Origin: JAFGSZ01 sp964492185
Lineage (GTDB): Bacteria; Bacteroidota; Bacteroidia; Bacteroidales; UBA10428
Assembly: GCA_964492185.1 (NCBI GenBank)
Contig: CAZBJH010000005.1
Location: forward strand, 1 to 58,933
Direction: 5' to 3'
Length of the DNA: 58,933 nt
This document shows positions 51,519 through 58,933 of the stretch, piece after piece (the stretch's first letter is position 1; the number at the start of each line of letters is the position of its first letter). The notes under the pieces are model-generated. The model saw nothing but the letters and a program-made list of their open reading frames with translations. It was not told the origin of the DNA and did no database searches. The position numbers were made by a program, and so were the translations under genes.

Positions 51519-52874
51519 ATGCAGAATACTATAAATGCACATTCAAATTTTAATACCGTTTCTCTTAATACGATATTAACCGGATTTTTTCTGCTTTTCC
51601 TTTTGTCGGGGGAAAGTGTGTCAGCCCAGGAAGTGAAATCTGAATATTCCCTTACACAGTTGCTGGATAGTGCATTGCAGAAAAATCACCTTCTAAAGGC
51701 AAACGAAAAGAACTCTGTCATTAAACAGGCGGAAATTGAAATTCTCAGGAAAAATTTTCAACCCACCATCAGTACATCGGCCAGCATTTCTGCCTGGAAG
51801 TTTTTATTGCCCAACAAACAGCGGTTACTGGGAGATGCATTGACAGATGTTTATACCGATATATCCGTACGTCAGACCATATACGATGGTGGAGAGAATA
51901 AAGCCGGTAAATCAATGGCAGAAGAAGAAATACTTCTAAACGATGAGATCTACAAGCAAATACAAAATACTATAATATGGGGCGTTTCCTATACTTACTT
52001 TGAAATTCTAAAAGCGGAATGGGAAGTGAAAGCGCATAAAAATTCATTGGAGCAGCTTAAATCACAATTACAATATGCTGAAAATCTTTACAAACGCGGA
52101 AAAGTATCGAAAGTTGACATACTTAAAATTAAAGTTCAAATGTCGGTTGAAGAAAAGAACCTTCAAAAAGCCCTTAATTCCATCAAAGCTCAACATATAA
52201 AGCTTAAAAGACTCTGTTATCTCGAGAATAATGAAGATATCGAAATAGAAAAAGTAACAGGGAACTTCTACCAAACGTGGCAAAATCATTTTTTTTATCC
52301 CGATTCATTATATACAGAAGTTATTCATAATCATCCGGCCTTATTGGCAACCGGCCATAAGATAGAGATTGAAGCAACACGAAAGGAAATTTACCGCTCA
52401 CAGAGCCTGCCCCAGGTGTTCACATACGGTATTGGCAGCTGGGAGCATGGTTATATCCCTTTTGGGGATAATTTTAATTACAACATTGGCGTAGGTATCA
52501 GTTATACAATTCCTTTTTTTGGAGGCAGCAGCCATAAAACTAAAATATATCAAAGCAATTTGCAAGTGGAACAAATGAAAGATGAAAAAAAACAAGACTT
52601 CCAGGATATTAAAGAAGAAATCGATATTACTCTTAACGAAATCCGGGATATAAAAAGCGAAATTACAAACAATGAAGAAATCATTAGGCTGGCAGATGAA
52701 ACCCTGGAAAATGCTTTGGTAAAATACAGGGGCGGACAGGGAACCATTGTGGACGTACTCGATGCACAAACCATTTTAACGGAAGCCACAATTGCTATGC
52801 AAAAATCAATTCTATCCTATCTGCAAACAATAGCAAAACTGCACTATTTAACCGGGAACAATGTATTAATTTGA
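51519..52874 (+). CDS. TolC-family outer-membrane efflux protein
   Basis: About 451 aa. A signal peptide (TGFFLLFLLSGESVSAQE) is followed by two OEP repeats with long helices (SYTYFEILKAEWEVKAHKNS; LYKRGKVSKVDILKIKVQMS; LVKYRGGQGTIVDVLDAQTI). The domain layout is that of the outer-membrane channel of tripartite pumps. A GTG 14 codons upstream keeps the frame open, but the ATG gives the better signal peptide. It lies between the ABC pair and the fusion protein plus RND pump and could serve both. Confidence 0.9.
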   Translation: MQNTINAHSNFNTVSLNTILTGFFLLFLLSGESVSAQEVKSEYSLTQLLDSALQKNHLLKANEKNSVIKQAEIEILRKNFQPTISTSASISAWKFLLPNKQRLLGDALTDVYTDISVRQTIYDGGENKAGKSMAEEEILLNDEIYKQIQNTIIWGVSYTYFEILKAEWEVKAHKNSLEQLKSQLQYAENLYKRGKVSKVDILKIKVQMSVEEKNLQKALNSIKAQHIKLKRLCYLENNEDIEIEKVTGNFYQTWQNHFFYPDSLYTEVIHNHPALLATGHKIEIEATRKEIYRSQSLPQVFTYGIGSWEHGYIPFGDNFNYNIGVGISYTIPFFGGSSHKTKIYQSNLQVEQMKDEKKQDFQDIKEEIDITLNEIRDIKSEITNNEEIIRLADETLENALVKYRGGQGTIVDVLDAQTILTEATIAMQKSILSYLQTIAKLHYLTGNNVLI

Positions 52875-52927
52875 AAATGAGCCAATTTGGAAAAGAAAAT
52901 AGAAATAACAGGAAGGAAAATATAATC

Positions 52928-54016
52928 ATGAATATGAATAAAAGTCAACAAAGAAAATCAGTTTGTAAATTTTCAAATATGAAAATGAGCACATTACTTC
53001 TCATCATTACAGGTATATTATTCCCATCCTGCCAACAGGAGTCAGAACAAACAACTCAATCACAGGCAAAAAAAGCACCTCTGGTAAAAGTACAACCTGC
53101 CAAAAAAAATAAAATGGTTTCAAATCTTGAAATCAGCGGCACTATTCAGGCCAACATACTTACAGAGGTAAAATCTCCTGCTGATGGCGTTATTGAATCA
53201 CTGCATACCAAAGAAAACCAGTATACCCAAAAAGGAGAAATCATTGCTATTGTCAACCCGGAAGACAGGCTGTCATTAATTGCCGATAATCAATTGAAAA
53301 TTAAGCAGCTGGAAAAGCAGTTAGAAACTGAAGATAAGGAGTCAAAGACATACGATAAACTTATCCGGGAACTTCAGGAAGCAAACAATGATTTGGAATA
53401 CGCTAAAAACATGTATCAAACAATTCCAGTAATTTGTCCCATGTCTGGTTTGGTTACTTCGTGATGGCTTGACAAGGGAAACCAGGTTACTATAAATGAA
53501 AAAATTGTCACGATCACCGACATGAGTTCTTTAGTTGTAAAAGCTGAGGTAAATGAAAAGTATTTTGCAACCGTAAAAAAAGGCCTCCGATTACCGGTAA
53601 TTTTGAACGCTTATCCTAACGATACCTTAACGGGTAAAATCAGCCTGGTGTATCCTCAGATAGACCCGGAAACACGAAGTGTAAAATTTGATATCAGGCT
53701 ATTGAACTTCAACAAAAAACTGCTTCCGGGAATGATGGCTATTATTAGAATCCCCGTTTCGATTAATGAAAATGCCATTTCAATACCCAACCATGCCGTG
53801 CTTACTTCCCCAAACAATAAAAACTTTCTCTTCGTGGTGGACAAAGACAGTTTTGCCTATCACCGATTTGTTGAAACGGGAATAACATCAGGTAATGAAC
53901 TGGAAATTATTAAAGGTCTGAAAGAAAATGAAAAAGTTGTTGTTTCAGGACATGAAATGTTGAAAGACAGCGTGAAAGTCAAAATAATGGGTACACCAAA
54001 GGAAGACAGAAAATGA
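52928..54016 (+). pseudogene. Membrane fusion protein (HlyD/RND adaptor) with one in-frame TGA
   Basis: About 362 codons, interrupted once. The first part has a lipoprotein signal (LLLIITGILFPSC), a lipoyl/barrel-sandwich half (LEISGTIQANILTEVKSPAD; GVIESLHTKENQYTQKGEII) and a helical hairpin. It ends GLVTS-TGA at 53462-53464. The same frame continues after the stop as WLDKGNQVTINEKIVTITDM into the beta-barrel and membrane-proximal domains, without any shift. One C-to-T change of an Arg codon (CGA) explains it. TGA is a true stop elsewhere here. The start could also be 52877 or 52979. It ends in an ATGA overlap with the RND gene. Confidence 0.85.
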
Positions 54017-57000
54017 AATTAACAACACAATCCATAAAGCGACCCGCGGGAACCATCATGCTGATGATTGTAATAATTGTTGTTGGCATTGGCGGTTTTA
54101 TACAGCTTCCTGTTAATATGTTGCCCGAAGTTACCTATCCAACGGTAAAAATATGGGTTTACTGGCCAGATGCCACCCCCGAACAGGTTGAAAATGAAAT
54201 AGCTGCTGTAATCGAAAGGCAGATGGCCACTGTTGATAACCTCGATTACATGGAATCAACTTCAGGGGAAGGTGTTTATCAATTAAATGTCAATTTCGAT
54301 TATAGCGTTGACCGCGATGTGGCTTACCAGGATGTTTTAGCAAAAATGGGACTTGTAAAAAAAGACTTACCGGAAGAAATACAAGAGCCTTTCATTTTTA
54401 AAACCGACCCCTCTCAACTTCCAGTTGTTGAAATACTGGTTTCGGCTGATAATATGAGTCTTACACAACTTCGCACCTGGGTGGAAAATGAATTTCAGGA
54501 AGAGTTTGCCTCGGTAAAAGGCTCGGCTGGTACTTCTTTATCGGGCGGAACGAAACGTGAAATCCGGATACATATTAACCCGGTGGCATTGCAGGGTTAT
54601 AATATCACATTGCAACAAATAAGTGAGCGATTAAAAAATGAAAATATTGACAGGGCCGGTGGACGTATGCTTTCAGGTCCTCGCGATTATCTTATCAGAA
54701 CTTATGGCGAATACCAATCTTTAAGCGAAATTGAAAACCTTATTATTGCAAAATCAGAAACAGATGGTGAAGTGCTTCTCAAAGATATTGCCAGTGTTAA
54801 AGACCATCATGAATTGCAGCGCACACGGACAAGATATAACGGGAAAGAAGGGGTTCGTATATCTATATTCCAGCAGGCTGATGCCAACGCCGTGGATGTT
54901 TCCGACCAGATCAAACAACGCATTGAAACCCTTCGTAAAGAACTTCCACCGGCAACCCGGATTGATATGATATATGACCAGGCGGAATATATCAGACTGG
55001 CAACCAACGGGGTTCGGGATGCCATGCTTTTGGCTGCAATTCTTGTTACATTGGTTACTGCATTATTCCTGTCGGGATGGCGAAGGATAATTTCCTTGGT
55101 ATTGAGTTTACCTGTCACTGTTCTTGGTACATTTTTCCTGATGGAATTACTGGGTTTTTCGGTAAACATATTTACCCTAGGGGGATTAGTAGTTGCAATG
55201 ACCGTAGTTCTTGACAACAGCGTGGTTATGTTAGAGAATATTACGCGCATTCAGGAAAATGAACCGGATACCCCCAACCCGGTCACAAAAGGCGCCCTTC
55301 AAATAACAGCAGCCATCGCTACAGCAACCATTACATTTTTAACGCTCTTTGTGCCATTCCTGCTCGTACCCGGGATGACTTCGCTACTATTTCGCGAGCT
55401 GGTTTTAACTGTGGCCATTATCATCTTCTTGTCCATGTTGGTTTCTCTCACAGTTACCCCCATGCTTATGGCATTGTTTTATCCCGAAGGAAGACCAGTG
55501 AAAAAGAAGCATTCGTTTATTGCACGGATTTCCGATTTCTTCATCAATGGAATAATCTATCTATATAAACCTGTTTTACACTGGTCGTTAAAATTAAGAT
55601 GGCTGGTTCTGTTAGTTTTTTTACTCCTGCTCATTCCCGGTTATCAATTCCTGCAAAAGGCAGGTTCGGAATTTCTTCCGAATGCCAATGAAGGATTAAT
55701 TACCGTCAAAGTAACAATGCCAACCGGTACATCCATGGAAGAAACCGATAAGGTTTTATCACAAATTGAAATGTTTATTGAAAAACAGGATTACATATAT
55801 GGTTATGCAACACTTGCCGGAGGTGGCATCATGGGATTGGTCACAGCAGAAAGAAGCTTTGAAGGCGAAATGAACATTCAGTTAGTGCCGGCTGCCCAAC
55901 GGCCAATGAATACCGATGAATATGTAGAACAATTGCGTCCGGCAATAATGAAAGCGGTGAAATCGCCCGGTGCCAGCGTAAAAGTAATGCATTCCAAAAT
56001 GAAAGGCATCAGGCGGATGGGACAATTTGATATTGAACTGGAAATTATGGCTCCGCGCAATGAATCCATTCAGGATATTTATTCTCAGGCAGCTATTTTA
56101 CGAAATGAACTAAAAGATCTGGAATACCTGGCAGGTTTGGATATTTCACTACAGCTCAACAAACCGGAATATCAGATAAAAATAGACCGGCGAAAAGCTT
56201 ACGACCTGGGCATAAACCTTGAAGAAATTGCAAACACTGTAAAAACCATCGTTGGAGGCAGTGTTCCAACGCGTTACAAGGATGGCGCTTATTATTATCC
56301 CATACGCGTTGTGATGGATGAACAGGAAATTAAATCACCGGCTGACTTAAAAAATATCTATCTTAATACCTCAAAAAACTCGAAAATTCCCCTTAGTACA
56401 ATTGGTGAAGTAAAGAAAACGACCGGCCCTGTGAATATTGACCGAAGGGACCAGGACCGCATCATTAAAGTAACCGCTAATGTTGCCGGTATAAGCGTGG
56501 GTGATGCAACCGCAGATTTAAAAAAGAAACTCGAAAATTTTAATTTACCGGCAAGCTACAGGCTTAACTATGGAGGACAATCACAAATGCTAACAGAAAA
56601 CATGCAGGAAATAGCTATTATTCTTTTATTAGCACTTTTTCTTGGTTATGGGGTAATGGTGCTGTATTTCGAAAGTTTTTTAAAACCCTTCATTATACTC
56701 ATCCGCATTCCCCTTTCATTGGCAGGTATTTCTTACGCCCTGTATATAACCGGTACACCCTTAAGTGTAACTGCACTCATTGGCATTATAATGTTAACGG
56801 GTATGGAAATCAATAACGGCGTGTTGTTACTCACCTTTATCGACGAGCTAAAACAACAAGGCTATGGAATTAAAGAAGCAATAAAAGAAGCTTCCATACA
56901 AAGGCTTCGCCCGATCCTTATTACCGACATTAACAGTCTTTTCGGTTTAATGCCTCTTGCACTGGTTTTAAGTGATGGTACCGAAATGCTTCGCCCCATG

Positions 57001-57093
57001 GCCATAGTGGTAATTGGCGGATTGTTATTTGGATTGTTGCTTGTGTTTATTTTTATTCCTGTGGTATATTTAATATCGTATGGCAGTAGATAA
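54013..57093 (+). CDS. RND-family efflux pump permease (AcrB/HAE1 type)
   Basis: 1026 aa, the normal size. It begins with TM1 (GTIMLMIVIIVVGIGGFIQL) and MLPEVTYPTVKIWVYWPDAT. The docking/porter region follows, then TM4 with VVAMTVVLDNSVVMLENI, where AcrB has the proton-relay Asp pair; here only one Asp is kept, followed by Asn. The second half repeats the layout (AGSEFLPNANEGLITVKVTM; LTGMEINNGVLLL). It exports hydrophobic compounds from periplasm or inner membrane using the proton gradient. Its adaptor gene upstream contains an in-frame stop. Confidence 0.94.
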   Translation: MKLTTQSIKRPAGTIMLMIVIIVVGIGGFIQLPVNMLPEVTYPTVKIWVYWPDATPEQVENEIAAVIERQMATVDNLDYMESTSGEGVYQLNVNFDYSVDRDVAYQDVLAKMGLVKKDLPEEIQEPFIFKTDPSQLPVVEILVSADNMSLTQLRTWVENEFQEEFASVKGSAGTSLSGGTKREIRIHINPVALQGYNITLQQISERLKNENIDRAGGRMLSGPRDYLIRTYGEYQSLSEIENLIIAKSETDGEVLLKDIASVKDHHELQRTRTRYNGKEGVRISIFQQADANAVDVSDQIKQRIETLRKELPPATRIDMIYDQAEYIRLATNGVRDAMLLAAILVTLVTALFLSGWRRIISLVLSLPVTVLGTFFLMELLGFSVNIFTLGGLVVAMTVVLDNSVVMLENITRIQENEPDTPNPVTKGALQITAAIATATITFLTLFVPFLLVPGMTSLLFRELVLTVAIIIFLSMLVSLTVTPMLMALFYPEGRPVKKKHSFIARISDFFINGIIYLYKPVLHWSLKLRWLVLLVFLLLLIPGYQFLQKAGSEFLPNANEGLITVKVTMPTGTSMEETDKVLSQIEMFIEKQDYIYGYATLAGGGIMGLVTAERSFEGEMNIQLVPAAQRPMNTDEYVEQLRPAIMKAVKSPGASVKVMHSKMKGIRRMGQFDIELEIMAPRNESIQDIYSQAAILRNELKDLEYLAGLDISLQLNKPEYQIKIDRRKAYDLGINLEEIANTVKTIVGGSVPTRYKDGAYYYPIRVVMDEQEIKSPADLKNIYLNTSKNSKIPLSTIGEVKKTTGPVNIDRRDQDRIIKVTANVAGISVGDATADLKKKLENFNLPASYRLNYGGQSQMLTENMQEIAIILLLALFLGYGVMVLYFESFLKPFIILIRIPLSLAGISYALYITGTPLSVTALIGIIMLTGMEINNGVLLLTFIDELKQQGYGIKEAIKEASIQRLRPILITDINSLFGLMPLALVLSDGTEMLRPMAIVVIGGLLFGLLLVFIFIPVVYLISYGSR

Positions 57094-57223
57094 AAAAGAC
57101 AAGTTAATATATTTTTGATAATGTACAGTTTACCTGTATCGCTAGCAGTAAGCAAGACGCTTATAAATTAATTTAACCGGTGAACTGATATTAATGTCAA
57201 CAGAAATTATTGTAATAGTATCT

Positions 57224-57694
57224 TTAATTTCCATAATCCATTTCAGAAATTAACCTGCCTTCTTCATCCCACATTTTCCATATTCCGGCTTTCCTGCCTT
57301 CTGAATAATGCATTGAAAATCGCAGCACACTGTTTTCGTCCCAGATAAGCCATTCACCATCTTTTAAATTATCAGTGTAATTTGCCTGACCAACCTTTAC
57401 GCCGTCTTCATTCCACATGATCCAGGTACCGTGCATCCTGCCTTCTTTGTATGAACGTATTTCATTCTTATTACCATTTTCAAAATACAATAATGTCAGT
57501 CCGTCTTTAACTCCTTCCTTAAGGTTTAATTCAATTCTTTTATTTCCATTCCGGTAAAACTCAATATAAGTACCTGAATATGGCTCATTATTTTCGTCAT
57601 AATACCTTCCGTCTTCACCTGTAATAAGTTGTGCATAACTGACAGTGTATAGTAAACTGAAAACTAATGCCGCTATAAAAATCCTCGTTGCCAT
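57224..57694 (-). CDS. MORN-repeat exported protein
   Basis: 156 aa. A signal peptide (IFIAALVFSLLYTVSYAQ) is followed by about five MORN_2-type repeats with YxNGxxxxExxYxxG-like patterns (EFYRNGNKRIELNLKEG; YFENGNKNEIRSYKEGRMHG; MHYSEGRKAGIWKMWDEEG). Such proteins are annotated as 'YwqK family antitoxin' by distant similarity, but nothing here supports a toxin-antitoxin role. It lies 34 nt behind the small carboxypeptidase-domain gene, so the two are probably co-transcribed. Confidence 0.8.
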   Translation of the reverse strand: MATRIFIAALVFSLLYTVSYAQLITGEDGRYYDENNEPYSGTYIEFYRNGNKRIELNLKEGVKDGLTLLYFENGNKNEIRSYKEGRMHGTWIMWNEDGVKVGQANYTDNLKDGEWLIWDENSVLRFSMHYSEGRKAGIWKMWDEEGRLISEMDYGN

Positions 57695-57728
57695 AAATTT
57701 CCTTTATGAAAAAAACGTTCTGATAAAT

Positions 57729-58079
57729 CTATTCAGACATTGGTTCAAGTTCTACCTTTAAAGTTAATTCAGTGTTGCAGGTATGAATATCCTTTACGGT
57801 CACACTCTGGTAAGATATATAATAAATCTCAATATCATGCTCCCCCTGGGTGACACCTTCAATAATAAAGTTACCCTCGAAATCAGTGTAATATTTTTTA
57901 TCCTTACCCTCCAGTTTTAAAGCAACACCAGCCAGAGCTTCGCCTGTTGCTTTGTCAATAACTTTACCTTCTATTTGCCCGGTTGCCATAAGTTCTTTTT
58001 TACCTGCCCCATCACAATCGTTGGCATGTACTACAGAAAAGCTTAAAATACAAATCGCAGCTAAAACTAATTTTTTCAT
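57729..58079 (-). CDS. Small exported carboxypeptidase-regulatory-like domain protein
   Basis: About 116 aa. After a signal peptide (MKKLVLAAICILSFSVVHA) comes one CarboxypepD_reg-like beta-sandwich (GQIEGKVIDKATGEALAGVA; YYTDFEGNFIIEGVTQGEHD). Such isolated domains occur on the cell surface of Bacteroidota; the ligand is unknown. A frame extension of 13 codons to a TTG overlaps the promoter, so the ATG is preferred. Confidence 0.8.
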   Translation of the reverse strand: MKKLVLAAICILSFSVVHANDCDGAGKKELMATGQIEGKVIDKATGEALAGVALKLEGKDKKYYTDFEGNFIIEGVTQGEHDIEIYYISYQSVTVKDIHTCNTELTLKVELEPMSE

Positions 58080-58102
58080 TTTTTTATGTTTTAAATTCAT
58101 TA

Positions 58103-58110
58103 CAAACGTA
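58103..58110 (-). promoter_or_regulatory. Candidate -7 box for the 58079-57224 pair
   Basis: TACGTTTG on the minus strand is a full TAnnTTTG match, 24 nt upstream of the ATG. Confidence 0.5.
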
Positions 58111-58284
58111 ATATCCAATGTTTAACTATATGTGAACATTAAGTTTTGTGTTGAAATATTACCGGAATGTTAATTTTATAAAAACCCGGAAAGTAAACAT
58201 TCAGTAAATAGAATTTATAAAGAACGGATCACTTATAAACCATTCAACATTATCTATTCCCGGTCAATATTCATAATCTTGATC

Positions 58285-58933
58285 TTATATGATAAACTTA
58301 TATCCTACTCCTTTAATGGTTTTAATGTAATGACCCCCAATTTTGCTTCGGAGTTTTCGAATATGAACATCGATCGTACGGTCACCCACATGTGTGTCAG
58401 CCCCCCAAACATGATTGAAGATCTCTTCACGTGTAAATAGTCTGTTTGGTTTTGAAGCTATAAATGATAAAAGCTCAAATTCTTTTTTGGGCAGCATAAT
58501 TTCTTCCCCATTATTATTAACTACATATTTCTCTTTGTTGATATTGAATTCCCGCTTACCATAGACCTCAGGCTCATTTTCCGGCTTAGCAATTATTGTT
58601 GTGTTATATCTCTTCAGTAAAGCCCTCATCCTTCTTATCAATAATTTTGGTTTAATGGGTTTTACTATATAGTCGTCGGCACCTACTTCAAAACCTGCTA
58701 TCTGAGAATAATCCTCTCCCCGTGCAGTAAAAAAGACAATAAGCGTATTTTGACATTCCTGTAATTGCTTAATCTGATGGCAGATTTCAATGCCATCCAT
58801 ATCCGGCATCATTATATCCAACAGAATTAAATGTGGCATATACTCTCTGGCCAGCTTAACTGCCATGTGACCTCCACTTGCTGTTCTTACCTCAAACCCT
58901 TCTTTCTTCAGATTATATCTTAAGAACTCAAGT
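58285..58933 (-). CDS. OmpR/PhoB-family response regulator (5' end beyond window)
   Basis: About 215 residues are visible; the N-terminal first strand with the acidic pocket lies outside the window. The receiver domain has the phosphoacceptor Asp in LILLDIMMPDMDGIEIC, the conserved Thr in VFFTARGEDY and Lys in DDYIVKPIKP. The DNA-binding winged helix (LPKKEFELLSFIASKPNRLF; RTIDVHIRKLRSKIGGHYIK; TIKGVGYKF) is complete. The frame runs open to the window edge, so an ATG at 58866 is internal. The cognate kinase may lie beyond the edge. Confidence 0.93.
   Translation of the reverse strand, partial: LEFLRYNLKKEGFEVRTASGGHMAVKLAREYMPHLILLDIMMPDMDGIEICHQIKQLQECQNTLIVFFTARGEDYSQIAGFEVGADDYIVKPIKPKLLIRRMRALLKRYNTTIIAKPENEPEVYGKREFNINKEKYVVNNNGEEIMLPKKEFELLSFIASKPNRLFTREEIFNHVWGADTHVGDRTIDVHIRKLRSKIGGHYIKTIKGVGYKFII

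Noticed and set aside
53462..53464. Reassigned TGA (Trp or selenocysteine) in this genome
   Set aside because: Several genes here end in TGA with ATGA overlaps to the next gene (for example 41468-41471, 50727-50730, 54013-54016), so TGA works as stop. No selenocysteine-type context is seen.
57224..57694. Toxin-antitoxin system from the 'YwqK antitoxin' name
   Set aside because: The protein has a signal peptide and MORN repeats and no toxin gene is next to it.

Overview
The window looks like chromosomal DNA of an anaerobic or facultatively anaerobic member of the Bacteroidota, most likely order Bacteroidales/Marinilabiliales. The evidence is several promoter -7 boxes of the form TAnnTTTG, few Shine-Dalgarno sequences, a FecR/ECF-sigma pair, carboxypeptidase-regulatory-domain proteins, a TonB-dependent receptor, a GWxTD lipoprotein, a tricorn-like protease, and an arabinose operon whose regulator is a Nudix-type AraR. 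No species can be named from sequence alone.

Layout. (1) 1-16 kb is housekeeping: tRNA-Ser with a degenerate tRNA-Ser-like copy beside it; floA-nfeD-clpS; a TPR/PD40/SPOR-like protein; an FKBP lipoprotein; a DUF3127 OB-fold protein with an SSB-like acidic tip; a secreted M64 peptidase; a YbdG-like MscS channel; asnA divergent from an Lrp/AsnC regulator; rlmB, a GWxTD lipoprotein, an ABC-F ATPase and rlmD. (2) 16-26 kb holds a tricorn-like protease, a repeat-rich non-coding stretch, and an ECF sigma/FecR locus flanked by two paralogous carboxypeptidase-regulatory-domain proteins without a TonB barrel. (3) 26-33 kb is an L-arabinose block: SSS symporter, araR, araA, araD, araB. (4) 33-45 kb starts with a CPA2 antiporter. 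A metal/Fe-S accessory island follows: DUF134 regulator, two NifX/orange-protein-like proteins, DUF5320, DUF89, two ferredoxin-containing MRP/MinD ATPases, a peptide deformylase, a DUF4405 membrane protein, an MBL hydrolase and a CoA-disulfide-reductase-like flavoprotein with rhodanese domain. Its core resembles the orange protein (ORP, Mo-Cu cluster) loci of Desulfovibrio. (5) 45-49 kb holds a truncated ECF sigma gene, a His-rich membrane protein with a TonB receptor, and a decayed BNR-type gene. (6) 49-57 kb is a tightly packed ArsR - ABC ATPase - ABC permease - TolC - membrane fusion protein - RND operon whose fusion-protein gene carries one in-frame TGA. (7) The end holds a MORN-repeat protein, a small carboxypeptidase-regulatory-domain protein and a response regulator cut by the window edge.

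Running through the window is a family of short non-autonomous mobile elements (MITEs). They have about 18-bp terminal inverted repeats (AGTGTCYGTCYATAAAGT) and 4-bp A/T target duplications that differ between copies (AAAT, AATT, ATTT). Type 1 is 164-166 bp and type 2 is 143 bp. Together there are six well-defined copies, plus a shortened copy and two end fragments. They supply stop codons to neighbouring genes, truncate a sigma factor, and twice occur as type 2 placed directly beside type 1. No transposase is present in the window. The two most rewarding targets are this element family and the ORP-like island.
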